64,000 nt of DNA from Rhizobium sp. SG_E_25_P2 (GCF_029892285.1 NZ_JARXVM010000022.1:30720-94719), one strand, 5' to 3'; counted from the stretch's first letter, positions 30,455 through 40,715 are shown. Notes: generated from the sequence alone by a model not told the origin. Program-made: numbers and translations.

Positions 30455-31556
30455 GGCCGAGCTCCCGCGCAGCCTCGACAGGAAGCAGGATGAAGAAATC
30501 GGCGTCATTGCGAACATTTCCCGCCAACTCCCCCGCCTCATCGCCGGAGCCGGTGAAAATATCCGCCCGCGCCGGTCCGACTATGGCGGTGCCGGTGTCC
30601 AGCGCCATCATCAACCGGCGAAAGGGCCTGCCGCCGCTGAGATGGGTGAGACTGTCCGAGGAGAGATAGAACAGCGACGAGAACGTATGCAGCAGCCTGT
30701 CCACCGCGATCGACCGCATCGGTTGCAATGGGATCTTGGCGGCCGCCACCGGCCCCAATGTCGGATCGCTGACCTCCGCGTCACGAAAGAAGATATAGGA
30801 GCGGTTGGTCCAAAGGATCTCGTCCTGACGCTCCTCATGCGCGGCGAGCCAGGCGCGAATCGATTGCATGGAAACATCCGCCTCGGCGATCTCTCCGAGA
30901 TCGATCAGACGCCGGCCAATACCGGTGAAGGGATGCCCGGCCTTGGCGGCATATGTAATGCGCCGAATGGCGCCATCCGGATAGCGCAGCCGCGCCGCGC
31001 CCTGGACATGGACGAAGAAAACATCGACGCGCGACCGCGCCCAGGCGATTTCGAGCCCCCTGCCCGCGAGCGCGCCGCGGTCGATGTCGGCGCGATCGAA
31101 ATAGGAGCCAATACCGCCCTCCGGCAGTCGACGACCGAAGGCGTAGGAGGAATCGAGTTCGAACGGACGGTTGGACTCATCAAGATCGACGAGATCGTCG
31201 GGTCTGCGGTGGAAGGGAAACCGGAAAAGCTCATCCGGCTGGTCCGAGACATCCACGATCGGCTCGTAATATGCGGTGACGAAGCCGGCGCCCTTGTGCG
31301 GGTCGATCCGGAATGGCCTGAAACGGGATTCGAAAAACCGCCGCGCTTCGGCGGCGGTCTTCGGCTGTACGGCCAGGGACTCTTCGAAAGCCGAGGCCAG
31401 ATGCTCGGACCGCAGGCCAAGCGCCCCGGTTCGATAGGGCTTGACCTTGCTGATATGGTCCAGACAACGCCGCATCGGCGAAAACAGATCGGTGGGATCG
31501 TCTTCGGCCCAACCGGGCAGATCGGAATACGCCGCCGGGGTCAGGCCGAAATTCAT
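30444..31556 (-). CDS. mltA: Membrane-bound lytic murein transglycosylase A
   Basis: Cleaves peptidoglycan glycan strands to 1,6-anhydro-muropeptides. The 370-residue protein has the MltA double-psi barrel (FVTAYYEPIVDVSDQPDELF near 95-115) and the 3D domain near the C-terminus (MRSIAVDRLLHTFSSLFYL, MMALDTGTAIVGPARADIFTGSGDEAGELAG) whose Asp residues include the catalytic acid. No signal peptide or lipobox is visible at the chosen start MNFGLTPAAYSDLPGW (ATG 31554-31556), so export is not obvious; rhizobial MltA annotations share this. The gene is 5 bases after the Tim44-like gene. Confidence 0.9.
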   Translation of the reverse strand: MNFGLTPAAYSDLPGWAEDDPTDLFSPMRRCLDHISKVKPYRTGALGLRSEHLASAFEESLAVQPKTAAEARRFFESRFRPFRIDPHKGAGFVTAYYEPIVDVSDQPDELFRFPFHRRPDDLVDLDESNRPFELDSSYAFGRRLPEGGIGSYFDRADIDRGALAGRGLEIAWARSRVDVFFVHVQGAARLRYPDGAIRRITYAAKAGHPFTGIGRRLIDLGEIAEADVSMQSIRAWLAAHEERQDEILWTNRSYIFFRDAEVSDPTLGPVAAAKIPLQPMRSIAVDRLLHTFSSLFYLSSDSLTHLSGGRPFRRLMMALDTGTAIVGPARADIFTGSGDEAGELAGNVRNDADFFILLPVEAARELGHGD

Positions 31557-31561
31557 CGCGC

Positions 31562-32275
31562 TCAGCCTTCTGACTGGGTCGAGACCAGCTTCCAGTTGGG
31601 GTCGCGCGATCGGGTGTCGCGCAAGAAGGTCCAACGATCCTTCACTTCCGAGACATCGTCCGCATTGCCATCCACCAGGGTTCCGGCCTTGTCATAGGTG
31701 GCGGATATCAATTGACTGACGATCTTCATGGTGATCGTCACTTCGGCGCCCTCGATGCTTGCGCCGACCATTTCAGCCTTGTCGATGCCGACAAAGCTGA
31801 ACTTCACCTTCTCGCCCGCCTTTTCCCGTTCGGCAATGGCGGCGTTGAAGCCCTCATAGACCTCGCTGGAGAGCAGATTTTTCAGCGTCTTGCGATCGCC
31901 CTCGGCGTAAGCCGTCACAATCATCTCATAGGCGGCTTGAGCCCCTTGAGCGAATTGTTGCGGATCGAAAGACGGGTCGGCGTCGAAAACGCGACGCAGC
32001 GTTTCGTTCAACGGCGAACCCGGCGGCGCAAAGGCGTCGATGGCATGGTAGCGATTTTCAGGTTCGGCCGCGCCGCGTCGGGGCAGCGTGACGACCTTGC
32101 CATCCTCAGCCGACGACTGCGGCTTTTGCGTCTCGCGAGCAGTTTCGCGCGGAGAAAGCGGATCATAGGGCGGCTTCTCATGCCCGGTGCGTTTTCCGAG
32201 AACGCTACGGAGATTTAGAAAAATCAACGCCGCGACGATCAGGAAAAACAGGGTGATGATACTGTCTGTGCCCAT
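31562..32275 (-). CDS. Tim44/TimA-like membrane-anchored protein
   Basis: Alphaproteobacterial homologue of mitochondrial Tim44. The 237-residue chain has one N-terminal membrane helix (residues 4-22, SIITLFFLIVAALIFLNL), the signature VLGKRTGHEKPPYDPL immediately after, a low-complexity linker and the C-terminal Tim44 (NTF2-like) domain from about residue 95. TimA is thought to act in membrane protein biogenesis. First gene of the Tim44-mltA-smr-XRE run, in inverse orientation to fxsA, with a 95-base divergent gap. Confidence 0.92.
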   Translation of the reverse strand: MGTDSIITLFFLIVAALIFLNLRSVLGKRTGHEKPPYDPLSPRETARETQKPQSSAEDGKVVTLPRRGAAEPENRYHAIDAFAPPGSPLNETLRRVFDADPSFDPQQFAQGAQAAYEMIVTAYAEGDRKTLKNLLSSEVYEGFNAAIAEREKAGEKVKFSFVGIDKAEMVGASIEGAEVTITMKIVSQLISATYDKAGTLVDGNADDVSEVKDRWTFLRDTRSRDPNWKLVSTQSEG

Positions 32276-32370
32276 GGCTGGCTGTGCCCTCGGTTCTTAA
32301 ATTGCCTGCTTCGCTTCCCATATAGTCGTCCTATGAATATCATTCAAACGGAGGAGACAAGGGAATTACA

Positions 32371-32868
32371 ATGCGCACCACTCTGCCGCTTCTGGCGTTT
32401 CTCGCCACGCCGATCCTGGAGATCGCCACTTTCATTCTGGTCGGACAACGAATCGGCGTCGGCCTGACGCTTGTTCTGGTGCTGATTTCCGGTTTCACCG
32501 GCCTATTGATTCTGCGGCGGCAGGGCCTGGGGGCACTGAAGAAACTCAACCGAAATCTGCGCCGGGAGAGCCTGTCCGGAGAGGGATTGGCGGATGGTTT
32601 CCTGATCGCGATGGCGGCCATGCTGCTGATCATCCCCGGCTTCCTGACTGACATCGTCGCGCTGTTTCTGCTTCTGCCGCCGATCCGGAAACTTATCTGG
32701 CGACGTTGGGCAAGCTCCATCCAGATGCGGACCTATTACACCTCTGGCCAACAATCCGATCCGAACAGAAGCGGCAGGCGGTCGAAAGGCGATTTCGTCG
32801 ATCTTTCTCCGGACGATTTTCATCGCGACGATCACCCCGACGTCACCCGGCTCGACCGACCCGACTGA
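32371..32868 (+). CDS. fxsA: FxsA family membrane protein
   Basis: A 165-residue inner-membrane protein of the FxsA family, which relieves exclusion of phage T7 by F plasmid in E. coli when overexpressed. Hydrophobic helices are at about 5-25, 30-48 and 77-110, with the family motif GLLILRRQGLGALKK and LLIIPGFLTDIVALFLLLPPIR. The C-terminal ~45 residues are polar. Its physiological function remains unclear. Divergent from the Tim44-like gene and followed by a 177-base gap before secB. Confidence 0.9.
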   Translation: MRTTLPLLAFLATPILEIATFILVGQRIGVGLTLVLVLISGFTGLLILRRQGLGALKKLNRNLRRESLSGEGLADGFLIAMAAMLLIIPGFLTDIVALFLLLPPIRKLIWRRWASSIQMRTYYTSGQQSDPNRSGRRSKGDFVDLSPDDFHRDDHPDVTRLDRPD

Positions 32869-33045
32869 GGCGCCGAGGGTTGTAAGCATCCGGGCTAAAT
32901 GCTAGATGGCAAGCCCCGGGGCTCAGCGCCCTATGCTTCGGTCAAAGAAGTCGAACTTCACCGCCGGCCCGTCGCCGTGAACCCCGGACAATGGAATCTG
33001 TGACGGCGAGGCCATGCGTTTCGCCCTGGCGATGAGGAAAAAATT

Positions 33046-33525
33046 ATGTCGAATGAAAACGCGAATGGCGCCGAAGCTCAGCCCGCGATCAACATTCTCG
33101 CGCAATATGTGAAGGATTTTTCCTTCGAAAACCCGGGCGCGCCCCGTTCGCTGCAGGCCCGCGACAAGGCGCCGGCGATCAACATTTCGGTGAATGTAAA
33201 CGCCAACCCGATGTCTGACACCGATTTCGACGTGGTGCTGACGCTCGATGCTTCCGCTAAAGAAGGCGACAAGGTGGTGTTTCATGCCGAGCTTGCCTAT
33301 GGCGGGCTGTTCCGCGTCCAGGGTTTCGCGCAGGAACATATGCTGCCGGTGCTGTTCATCGAATGCCCGCGCCTGCTGTTCCCCTTCGCTCGCCAGATCA
33401 TTGCCGACGCCACCCGTAATGGCGGCTTCCCGCCGTTGATGATCGACCCGATCGATTTCGCAGTGATGTTCCATCAGCGCATGGCCGAAGAACAAGCCAA
33501 GGCGCGCGTGGCCGCCAACAACTGA
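33046..33525 (+). CDS. secB: Protein-export chaperone SecB
   Basis: Tetrameric cytoplasmic chaperone that holds precursor proteins unfolded for SecA. The 159-residue protein contains the alphaproteobacterial SecB blocks [28 protein letters not shown] [12 protein letters not shown] and [30 protein letters not shown] ribosome site (AGGAAAA) sits before the ATG at 33046. It ends at a terminator shared with the convergent dnaQ. Confidence 0.97.
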   Translation: MSNENANGAEAQPAINILAQYVKDFSFENPGAPRSLQARDKAPAINISVNVNANPMSDTDFDVVLTLDASAKEGDKVVFHAELAYGGLFRVQGFAQEHMLPVLFIECPRLLFPFARQIIADATRNGGFPPLMIDPIDFAVMFHQRMAEEQAKARVAANN

Positions 33526-33559
33526 TCGTCGAGAACTCAGAGATCTTCGTAACAGCTAG

Positions 33560-33584
33560 CGCCCGGTTTAGACCGGGCGTTTTG
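33560..33584. terminator. Terminator between secB and dnaQ
   Basis: 8-bp stem CGCCCGGT (33560-33567) and its complement 33572-33579 around TTAG, followed by TTTTG on the plus strand. Confidence 0.8.
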
Positions 33585-34304
33585 TTATTGTCCTCCCGGC
33601 TCCCCGCCGAGGCCATATTTCATCCAGATCGCCCTGTCGCCCATCTTTTTGACCAGCGCCTTGTGGGCCTCGGCTTCCTGCGTCGAGAGACGCGACGGCA
33701 GGGGCTGAGACCGGGTAAGCGCGACGATGTCGGATTGATCCGCGACTTCGAGAGCGCGCGATCTTTCAGGGCCGGCAAGACCAAGCGCGGTCTGTCGTCC
33801 GCCGATCAACTCAATATAGACTTCAGCGAGAAGTTCGGAGTCGAGCAAAGCGCCATGCTTCAGACGATGGGAATTGTCCACTCCGTAGCGTCTGCACAGC
33901 GCGTCGAGCGTATTCGGACCCATCGGATGCTTGCGGCGGGCGATCTGGAGCGTGTCGACCACTCTTTCCGCAGGAATAGCCGGCCGGCCGATCCGCGCCA
34001 GTTCAGCATTGATGAAGCCCATGTCGAAATTGGCGTTGTGGGCGATCCAATGCGCACCCTCGAAGAATTCGAGAATTTCGTCGACGAGGGAGGCGAAAAC
34101 TGGCTTGTCAACGAGGAACTGATCGGTGATGCCGTGAACCGCGAGCGCATCGGGATGAACCTTGCGGCCATCCGGATTGATATAGAGATGGATGGTGCGC
34201 CCGGTGGGGAAGTGATCCCTCAACTCGACGCCGCCAATTTCAATGATGCGATCTTCGCGCGAATCGAGGCCGGTGGTTTCCGTATCGAAAATGATTTCCC
34301 GCAT
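33585..34304 (-). CDS. dnaQ: DNA polymerase III epsilon subunit (proofreading exonuclease)
   Basis: 3'-5' exonuclease that proofreads for the replicative polymerase. The 239-residue protein shows ExoI FDTETTGLD (Asp7, Glu9), ExoII IAHNANFDMGF and ExoIII with KRHGALLDSELLAEVY (His and Asp). ATG at 34302-34304 is preferred; a GTG two codons upstream exists. It starts 2 bases after the coaE stop on the minus strand in the maf-aroE-coaE-dnaQ operon, the standard rhizobial order next to the origin. Confidence 0.96.
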   Translation of the reverse strand: MREIIFDTETTGLDSREDRIIEIGGVELRDHFPTGRTIHLYINPDGRKVHPDALAVHGITDQFLVDKPVFASLVDEILEFFEGAHWIAHNANFDMGFINAELARIGRPAIPAERVVDTLQIARRKHPMGPNTLDALCRRYGVDNSHRLKHGALLDSELLAEVYIELIGGRQTALGLAGPERSRALEVADQSDIVALTRSQPLPSRLSTQEAEAHKALVKKMGDRAIWMKYGLGGEPGGQ

Positions 34305-34306
34305 GA

Positions 34307-34897
34307 TCACTGATCTCCCATTCGCAACGTCGACAGGACACGCCTGACCTCGGCGCGAGCATGATCCAGGCCGAGTCCGGTGTCGATGATGAAATCCGCC
34401 CGCTTGCGCTTCTCCGCATCGGGCGTCTGGCGGGACAGGATGAGTTCGAATTTTTCTTCGCTCATGCCCGGTCGGGCAAGAACCCGCGCGCGCTGGATAT
34501 CGGCATTGCAGGTCACCACCACCACCTTGTCTGCTCTTGCCTCAGCCCCGTTCTCGAACAGCAGGGGTATATCGATGACGACAAGTGTTTCGCCGGATTC
34601 CGAGTATGCGTCGAGAAGAGCCTTTTCCTTTTTCCAGACCATCGGATGCACGATCGATTCCAGTTCGCGGAACCGGTCAGGATTCCCAGCCAGCGCGGCG
34701 GACAGTTTTTGGCGGTCGACCCGGCCATCGATCACGCAACCTGGAAAGGCCGCCGCGAGTGGAGCGACCGCCTCACCCTGATAGAGATCGTGCACGATCG
34801 CATCAGCGTCGATGACAGGAACCCCCTCGGCGCGGAACATATCCGCCGTGGTCGACTTGCCCATGCCGATCGATCCGGTCAAACCGAGCCTTAGCAT
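34307..34897 (-). CDS. coaE: Dephospho-CoA kinase
   Basis: Last step of coenzyme A synthesis. The 196-residue protein has the P-loop [13 protein letters not shown] at residues 5-17, the substrate loop [14 protein letters not shown] and [11 protein letters not shown] at 34895-34897 overlaps the aroE stop by one base. Part of maf-aroE-coaE-dnaQ. Confidence 0.96.
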   Translation of the reverse strand: MLRLGLTGSIGMGKSTTADMFRAEGVPVIDADAIVHDLYQGEAVAPLAAAFPGCVIDGRVDRQKLSAALAGNPDRFRELESIVHPMVWKKEKALLDAYSESGETLVVIDIPLLFENGAEARADKVVVVTCNADIQRARVLARPGMSEEKFELILSRQTPDAEKRKRADFIIDTGLGLDHARAEVRRVLSTLRMGDQ

Positions 34898-35757
34898 CAA
34901 TGTTTCTCCAGATCGGCGATCACCAGGGCGCGCAATTCATCGGTCACCTCTGGCCGGCGGCCAAACCACTTCTCAAAGCCCGGCACGGCCTGGTGCAGCA
35001 GCATGCCAAGTCCATCGCAGATCGGCCGTCCCTGCGCCTGGGCCATTTGGAGGATCGGCGTGATCAGCGGCGCATAAACGATATCTGTGACCAAGCCGCT
35101 TCCGGCCATCATGGAGAAATCGATCTCGATCGCTTCCGCCCCATCCATGCCGAGCGACGTCGTGTTGACGAAGAGATCGGCGCCGACAAGCCGTTCAGCC
35201 AGGGCCTCCATCGGAGCCGCATGGATCCTTGCGCCGAAGCGATCGGCCAACTCCTGGGCGCGGGCCAAAGTTCGGTTCAACACATGGATTTCGGCAAAGC
35301 CTCGGTTGCGCAATGCCTGAAGGATGGCGCGGCTCGCGCCGCCGGCGCCAAGCACGACGGCCCGATCACGCTTTGCGTCCCAGGCCTGAGCCCGCTGGTC
35401 GAGATTGGCCAGAAAGCCATAACCGTCCGTATTGGTCGCCTTCAGGCGCCCCTCTTCCCGATAGAGCGTGTTGGCCGCGCCGAGTTCCCGCGCCAATTCG
35501 TCCGGCGCATCGGAGAGCGCATAGGCGGCTTCCTTGTGCGGAATGGTGACATTTCCACCTCGATAGCCGGATTCTCCCGATTTCAAAGTGGAGATGAAGT
35601 CGGCGAATGATTCCGGCGCAACCTCAACCGCTTGATAGGATCCATCCAGTGCCAGCATCTTCAGCCAATGGCTGTGGATCATCGGCGAGCGCGAATGCTT
35701 AATTGGGAAGCCACAGACGAAAGCTTTGTTTAACGATGTTTCACGTGAATCAGCCAT
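34897..35757 (-). CDS. aroE: Shikimate dehydrogenase
   Basis: NADPH-dependent reduction of 3-dehydroshikimate in aromatic amino acid synthesis. The 286-residue chain has [18 protein letters not shown] (substrate site), [13 protein letters not shown] with the catalytic Lys, the nucleotide-binding [14 protein letters not shown] and the [16 protein letters not shown] end. Its ATG overlaps the maf stop by 8 bases. Codons 3-6 (D-S-R-E-T) are encoded by a parS-like site. Confidence 0.96.
   Translation of the reverse strand: MADSRETSLNKAFVCGFPIKHSRSPMIHSHWLKMLALDGSYQAVEVAPESFADFISTLKSGESGYRGGNVTIPHKEAAYALSDAPDELARELGAANTLYREEGRLKATNTDGYGFLANLDQRAQAWDAKRDRAVVLGAGGASRAILQALRNRGFAEIHVLNRTLARAQELADRFGARIHAAPMEALAERLVGADLFVNTTSLGMDGAEAIEIDFSMMAGSGLVTDIVYAPLITPILQMAQAQGRPICDGLGMLLHQAVPGFEKWFGRRPEVTDELRALVIADLEKH
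35737..35752. promoter_or_regulatory. parS-like ParB-binding site (1 mismatch) at the maf-aroE junction
   Basis: TGTTTCACGTGAATCA matches the consensus at 15 of 16 positions. It covers the maf stop and the first codons of aroE, where it reads S-R-E-T on the minus strand. It is the parS-like site closest to the origin on the left, about 1.5 kb away. Confidence 0.8.
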
Positions 35758-36346
35758 CGATCGCTCCCAGATTTCGAAGTCCCGTCAACAGCCTCAGCAT
35801 CGGCAGGCCGAGAATCGTGAAATAGTCGCCTTCGATCGCGTCGAACAATTGAACGCCCGGCCCTTCGAATTGATAGGCTCCGACGCTCTGCAGAATGGCG
35901 TCACCGGACATCGTCAGGTAGCGGCGCAGAAAGTCCTCGGAAATTGGGCGCATCGTCATCCGTGCAATCGAGACGTCAGACCAGACAACCTCACCGGCGT
36001 GCGCCACCGCCACGCCGCAATTCAAATGATGCGTCGCGCCCGAAAACGCCCTGATATGATCGGCGGCTTCAGCCATGTCTCTCGGCTTGTGGAAAATCCG
36101 TTCGCCGAGCGACAAGGTCTGGTCGGAACCGATCACATAGGCGTCGGGATGACGCGCCGATACATAAACCGCTTTTGCCTCAGCAAGACCACGCGCGACA
36201 TCCTCCGGTCGCGCGCCTTGCGTCAGCAAAGGTTCTTCCACGGCGCGCTCATCGATATCGGCGCTGATTGCCTGGAAATCGAGTCCCGCGCCGGACATCA
36301 GCGACTGCCGCGATGCGCTTTTGGACGCCAGTATCAGTTTGGCCAT
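35750..36346 (-). CDS. Maf-like nucleotide pyrophosphatase
   Basis: A 198-residue Maf/HAM1-like pyrophosphatase that hydrolyses non-canonical or dTTP/UTP-type nucleoside triphosphates and is linked to septum control. The start [19 protein letters not shown] contains the S-x-x-R catalytic-region motif, and [11 protein letters not shown] carries the conserved Asp. ATG 36344-36346 is preferred over a GTG one codon upstream. First of the maf-aroE-coaE-dnaQ operon, 30 bases after the DUF299 stop; these may form a single transcript. Confidence 0.9.
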   Translation of the reverse strand: MAKLILASKSASRQSLMSGAGLDFQAISADIDERAVEEPLLTQGARPEDVARGLAEAKAVYVSARHPDAYVIGSDQTLSLGERIFHKPRDMAEAADHIRAFSGATHHLNCGVAVAHAGEVVWSDVSIARMTMRPISEDFLRRYLTMSGDAILQSVGAYQFEGPGVQLFDAIEGDYFTILGLPMLRLLTGLRNLGAIDG

Positions 36347-36375
36347 CACATCATCTCCCTCTGTCCGCCAGAGGG

Positions 36376-37194
36376 TTAGCGAAGCTTCGGCCGAAGAGCA
36401 ACAATGGCTGCGGCTGTCTCCTCGATCGATTTGCGCGTCACGTCGATCAGCGGCCAGCTATTGCGGGCGCAAAGTTGCCGCGCGTATTTGATTTCCTCTG
36501 AGATGGTCGCCCGGTCGGTGTAGCTGTCCTGATAGCCGGAGGTGGATCCAAGAATTCGGTTTTCACGCACCTGGCTGATATGATCAACGCTGGCCACGAG
36601 ACAGACGATCAGCGGTCGTTTTGCGGCGAACAGTTTCTCCGGCAGTTTGGCGCCAACCACCAGCGGAATATTGGCGGTCTTGATACCCCGATTGGCGAGA
36701 TAGATTGCGGTGGGAGTCTTGGAAGTCCGGCTCACGCCGAGAAGGATGACATCCGCCTCGTCGATATTGTGCGGCAACTGACCGTCGTCGTGATCCATGG
36801 TGAAGTTGAGCGCCTCGATACGGGCGAAATAGCCGGCGTTCAGCTGATGCTGCGCGCCGACCCGACGACGATTGGGGGCGCCGAGATAAGATTGGAACAT
36901 CTCAAGCACCGGCTCGATGACCGAAACGCAGGGAACCCCCATCTCTCGGCAGGCCTCATCTATGACGGCCGCGATCTCCCGATCAATAATCGTGTGAAGC
37001 ACGATGCCCGGTTCCTGATCGATGGCCGCGAGCACATCGCTGACCTGCTTGCGGCTGCGCACCAGTGGATAGACATGCTCCACGGCGAGGCAATCGCCGA
37101 ATTGAGCCGCCGCGGCCCGACCAGCGGCGATCAATGTTTCTCCGGTCGAATCGGAGATCAGGTGCAAGTGAAAGAATTTCTTCTTGTTTTCCAC
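36376..37194 (-). CDS. DUF299 protein: pyruvate, phosphate dikinase (PPDK) regulatory kinase/pyrophosphorylase-like
   Basis: A 272-residue member of the PpsR/PPDK regulatory protein family, which reversibly phosphorylates a dikinase active-site threonine using ADP. The N-terminus [14 protein letters not shown] and central [19 protein letters not shown] (P-loop-like G-V-S-R-x-x-K-T) are the family marks. It is the gene that flanks oriC in Caulobacter and rhizobia, opposite hemE. The 384 bases upstream form the presumed origin. Confidence 0.92.
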   Translation of the reverse strand: MENKKKFFHLHLISDSTGETLIAAGRAAAAQFGDCLAVEHVYPLVRSRKQVSDVLAAIDQEPGIVLHTIIDREIAAVIDEACREMGVPCVSVIEPVLEMFQSYLGAPNRRRVGAQHQLNAGYFARIEALNFTMDHDDGQLPHNIDEADVILLGVSRTSKTPTAIYLANRGIKTANIPLVVGAKLPEKLFAAKRPLIVCLVASVDHISQVRENRILGSTSGYQDSYTDRATISEEIKYARQLCARNSWPLIDVTRKSIEETAAAIVALRPKLR

Positions 37195-37578
37195 TGTTTT
37201 GAGGCCCCCTGTTGATCAGTGTGGACAAAGGGCCTGTTTCGGCCGGGCGTGATTAGCTGTCTGGGAAAACCCCCGATTTGTCCACAGAGAAAGCCTGAGC
37301 GGACAGCGGAATTGGCTGGGTGTGGAAAAGACTCATGACTTGACGGTTACCCGATCTTCTCCATCCGTCATCCACAGACCCGATTTCGCAAGATCGATCG
37401 CAACATATTGGAATCACGTTTGGAATCGGTCTTCAATCAATTTATCCACAACAAAGGCTCCATGAGCTCGCATCCAGCTGTGCGCTTGGGTCGCGGGATG
37501 AAAAAGCTGTTGAGCTTTGATAATCCTTGAAACCCACCGACTCTTAAGAAATAGCAATCTCTATCTATCTATTCTTTT
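37195..37578. other. Probable chromosomal replication origin (oriC)
   Basis: A 384-base intergenic stretch between the DUF299 gene (-) and hemE (+), the position of Caulobacter and rhizobial origins. It carries a perfect DnaA box TTATCCACA at 37442-37450. Single-mismatch boxes are at 37220-37228 (minus), 37278-37286, 37321-37329 (minus) and 37368-37376. Four GANTC methylation sites lie at 37330-37334, 37411-37415, 37423-37427 and 37539-37543. An AT-rich stretch at about 37540-37580 could be the unwinding element. ParS-like sites surround it and diverging gene orientation changes here. No CtrA TTAA-N7-TTAA box is evident. Confidence 0.85.
37442..37450 (+). promoter_or_regulatory. DnaA box, perfect consensus
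   Basis: TTATCCACA is identical to the strong DnaA box consensus and is the only exact copy noticed within the presumed oriC. Confidence 0.85.
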
Positions 37579-38637
37579 ATGGGGCGGGATGTGGAAAAGA
37601 CGGCGCGCAAAGTGATGGACGTTCTGTCGGGCAAAACCGTCAGCCCGCCTCCGGTGTGGTTGATGCGGCAAGCGGGACGATACCTGCCGGAGTATCGGCA
37701 GACCCGACAGCAAGCGAAAGGCTTTCTCGATCTCTGTTATTCGCCTGATCTCGCTGTGGAAGTGACAATGCAGCCGATACGGCGGTATGGCTTCGATGCT
37801 GCGATCTTGTTTTCGGATATTCTCGTCATCCCCGACGCCATGGAACGAAACGTGCGTTTCGTGGAGGGTGAAGGCCCGCAAATGGACCCGATTTCAGTTG
37901 AGGAAATCGAGGCTCTGGACGTCCCGGATCTTGCCCTGCGCCTCGCTCCGGTTTTCGAGGCTGTCAGCCGATTGCGGAGAGACCTGCCGGGATCAACGAC
38001 GCTGCTCGGCTTTTGCGGAGCGCCGTGGACGATCGCGACCTACATGATCGCGGGTCACGGCACGCCGGACCAAGCGCCGGCGCGGCTTTTTGCCTATCGT
38101 TACCCCCAAGCCTTCGAACGGCTTTTGGCGGTGATCGCCGAAGCCTCCGCTGATTACCTGATCCGCCAGATCGACGCCGGCGCCGACGCCGTGCAGATTT
38201 TCGATTCCTGGGCGGGCGTGCTCGGCGATGAGGAATTCCAGCGCTATGCAGTACAGCCAGTTCGTCGTATCGTGAATACGCTGAGAGCTGCGCGCCCTTC
38301 GGCGAAAGTCATCGCCTTCGCGAAAGGCGCAGGGGCCAATCTCCGCACCTATCGTCGCGGCGTCGACGCTGACGCGATCGGGCTCGATTGGACATTGCCG
38401 CTGGATTTCGCAGCGGAATTGCAGAAGGATGGGGCCGTTCAGGGCAATCTCGACCCGCTGTTGATGGTTGCCGGCGGGGATGCGCTGGACAGTCGCGTGA
38501 AGAGGATCCTGGATCGTTTGGGCAATGGACCGCTGATCTTCAATCTCGGCCATGGCATCACGCCACAAGCCGACCCGGAAAATGTTACGCGGCTGCTGGC
38601 GATCATCCGCGGCGGCTCTGGAGAAAACGATGGCTGA
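37579..38637 (+). CDS. hemE: Uroporphyrinogen decarboxylase
   Basis: Decarboxylates uroporphyrinogen III to coproporphyrinogen III in heme synthesis. The 352-residue TIM barrel contains [15 protein letters not shown] with the substrate-binding Arg residues, [13 protein letters not shown] with catalytic Asp, [13 protein letters not shown] and FDSWAG. The start is uncertain: ATG at 37579 lacks a Shine-Dalgarno, and a GTG at 37591 (four codons on) fits the family length equally; family N-termini are short and variable. It overlaps hemJ by 8 bases. A DnaA-like box overlaps the start codons (37590-37598). Confidence 0.95.
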   Translation: MGRDVEKTARKVMDVLSGKTVSPPPVWLMRQAGRYLPEYRQTRQQAKGFLDLCYSPDLAVEVTMQPIRRYGFDAAILFSDILVIPDAMERNVRFVEGEGPQMDPISVEEIEALDVPDLALRLAPVFEAVSRLRRDLPGSTTLLGFCGAPWTIATYMIAGHGTPDQAPARLFAYRYPQAFERLLAVIAEASADYLIRQIDAGADAVQIFDSWAGVLGDEEFQRYAVQPVRRIVNTLRAARPSAKVIAFAKGAGANLRTYRRGVDADAIGLDWTLPLDFAAELQKDGAVQGNLDPLLMVAGGDALDSRVKRILDRLGNGPLIFNLGHGITPQADPENVTRLLAIIRGGSGENDG

Positions 38638-39163
38638 GGCGAAAAGGAATTCGGGAACCGGGGCGGGGCGGCGGGCGGCCGTGGCGCTCGCGGTATTCCT
38701 GCTTCTGGTTGGCGCGGTTTTCTTTTTCGCACCCGACAACGCCTATCTCTGGATCAAAGCGATGCATGTGATCGCGGTGATCTCCTGGATGGCCGGGCTG
38801 TTGTATTTGCCGCGGTTGTTTATCTATCATCATCAGTCTCAGCCCGGTTCCGGCACGTCCGAGACGCTGAAGACCATGGAGCGGCGTCTGTTTCGGGTGA
38901 TTATGAACCCCGCGATGATGATATCCTGGGGACTCGGCCTCTATCTCGCCTGGGATGGTTTCGGCTTTACCGGCGGCTGGTTGCATACCAAAATCGCCGC
39001 CGTCGCGGCGATGACGGGGGTGCATGTCTATTTCGGCCGCGCCATGCGGGCGTTCGGTCGAGATGAACGGCCGATGACCGAGCGCGGCTGGCGATTTCTC
39101 AACGAGGCTCCGGCGCTGTTGATGATCGCCATCGTTTTGCTGGTAATCGTAAAGCCCTTCTGA
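38630..39163 (+). CDS. hemJ: Protoporphyrinogen oxidase HemJ
   Basis: Oxygen-independent protoporphyrinogen IX oxidase of alphaproteobacteria and cyanobacteria, converting protoporphyrinogen to protoporphyrin IX. The 177-residue membrane protein has helices near 22-42, 45-65, 95-113, 117-137 and 155-175, and the conserved His in [28 protein letters not shown] at 38630 lies inside the hemE stop (ATGGCTGA), so translation is coupled. An upstream in-frame ATG at 38552 lies within hemE and is rejected. Confidence 0.95.
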   Translation: MAEAKRNSGTGAGRRAAVALAVFLLLVGAVFFFAPDNAYLWIKAMHVIAVISWMAGLLYLPRLFIYHHQSQPGSGTSETLKTMERRLFRVIMNPAMMISWGLGLYLAWDGFGFTGGWLHTKIAAVAAMTGVHVYFGRAMRAFGRDERPMTERGWRFLNEAPALLMIAIVLLVIVKPF

Positions 39164-39326
39164 TTTGACTTGAAAAAGCGCTTCGAGTCTGGCAGAGCAC
39201 TAATCGCACGCTCAATGACGCGACAACTCTGCTTCATTCTGCATCGCGGCATGCTTTCTCCCTCCCACATGCCGATCCCCTGACCGCTCCGGTTATTCTT
39301 TTCCCAACGCTCTGATGGTTCCCTTC

Positions 39327-40592
39327 ATGGACGAGATGAAACTCCAAGACCTCAAGAACAAGACCGCCACAGATCTTCTGGCATTCGCCGAATCCGTGGC
39401 TGTCGAAAACGCCAGCGTCATGCGCAAGCAGGAACTGATGTTCGCGATCTTGAAGAATCTCGCAGCGCAAGAGGTCGAGATCATCGGCGAGGGCGTCGTC
39501 GAGCTCCTTCAGGACGGCTTTGGATTTTTGCGATCCGCCAATGCCAACTACCTTCCTGGCCCTGATGACATCTACATTTCACCTTCGCAGATCCGTCGTT
39601 TCTCGTTGAAAACCGGCGATACGGTGGAAGGTCCAATTCGCAGCCCGAAGGAAGGCGAACGCTATTTCGCGTTGCTGAAAGTCAACACGATCAATTTCGA
39701 TGATCCGGAAAAGATTCGCCACAAGGTCCACTTCGACAATCTGACGCCGCTCTACCCCAATGAACGGTTCAAGATGGAGCTCGACATTCCTACCACCAAG
39801 GATATGTCGCCCCGTGTGATCGATCTGGTGGCTCCACTCGGCAAAGGCCAGCGCGGTCTGATCGTCGCGCCGCCGCGCACCGGTAAAACCGTGCTGCTAC
39901 AAAACATTGCCCATTCGATCACCGCCAATCATCCGGAATGCTATCTGATCGTGCTGTTGATCGATGAACGTCCGGAAGAAGTCACGGACATGCAGCGTTC
40001 GGTCCGCGGTGAAGTCGTCTCCTCGACGTTCGACGAACCGGCGGTGCGCCACGTTCAGGTTGCCGAAATGGTGATCGAGAAGGCAAAGCGGCTGGTCGAA
40101 CATGGTCGCGATGTGGTGATCTTGCTCGACTCTATCACCCGTCTTGGCCGCGCCTATAACACGGTGGTGCCCTCTTCCGGCAAGGTTCTGACTGGCGGCG
40201 TCGACGCGAATGCGTTGCAAAGGCCGAAGCGCTTCTTCGGCGCAGCCCGCAATATTGAGGAGGGTGGATCCCTCACCATTATCGCGACTGCTCTGATCGA
40301 TACCGGCAGCCGCATGGACGAAGTGATCTTCGAAGAGTTCAAGGGCACCGGCAACTCGGAAATCGTGCTGGATCGCAAGGTGGCGGACAAGCGCATTTTT
40401 CCGGCTATGGATATCCTCAAGTCCGGCACCCGCAAGGAAGACCTTCTTGTGCCGCGCCAGGACCTGCAAAAAGTCTTCGTGCTTCGTCGTATTCTCGCCC
40501 CGATGGGCACCACCGACGCGATCGAATTCCTTATCGACAAACTCAAGCAGACGAAGAACAACGGCGACTTCTTCGATTCGATGAACACCTGA
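39327..40592 (+). CDS. rho: Transcription termination factor Rho
   Basis: Hexameric RNA-dependent ATPase that terminates transcription. The 421-residue product starting [20 protein letters not shown] has the usual alphaproteobacterial length. It shows the N-terminal RNA-binding domain ([20 protein letters not shown] region), Walker [13 protein letters not shown], Walker [19 protein letters not shown], the Q-loop and RNA-binding R-loop [29 protein letters not shown]. An ATG four codons upstream (39315) is an alternative start with no better ribosome site. Likely monocistronic; a strong terminator follows. Confidence 0.97.
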   Translation: MDEMKLQDLKNKTATDLLAFAESVAVENASVMRKQELMFAILKNLAAQEVEIIGEGVVELLQDGFGFLRSANANYLPGPDDIYISPSQIRRFSLKTGDTVEGPIRSPKEGERYFALLKVNTINFDDPEKIRHKVHFDNLTPLYPNERFKMELDIPTTKDMSPRVIDLVAPLGKGQRGLIVAPPRTGKTVLLQNIAHSITANHPECYLIVLLIDERPEEVTDMQRSVRGEVVSSTFDEPAVRHVQVAEMVIEKAKRLVEHGRDVVILLDSITRLGRAYNTVVPSSGKVLTGGVDANALQRPKRFFGAARNIEEGGSLTIIATALIDTGSRMDEVIFEEFKGTGNSEIVLDRKVADKRIFPAMDILKSGTRKEDLLVPRQDLQKVFVLRRILAPMGTTDAIEFLIDKLKQTKNNGDFFDSMNT

Positions 40593-40655
40593 GCAAGCCC
40601 AGCGGGGCACGCTTGCCTGCCCGTGCTTGAGCAACATTGAAAAATACAGTATGGC

Positions 40656-40686
40656 AACCGCCGGGCGCGCCCGGCGGTTTTTATTT
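40656..40686 (+). terminator. Rho-independent terminator between rho and mnmE
   Basis: A 24-base perfect inverted repeat (40656-40679), arms of 12 bp read as AACCGCCGGGCG, is followed by TTTAT. It is 64 bases after the rho stop and 30 bases upstream of mnmE. Confidence 0.88.
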
Positions 40687-40715
40687 GCGCCCCTATTTTT
40701 CTACACAGGCTGGAT

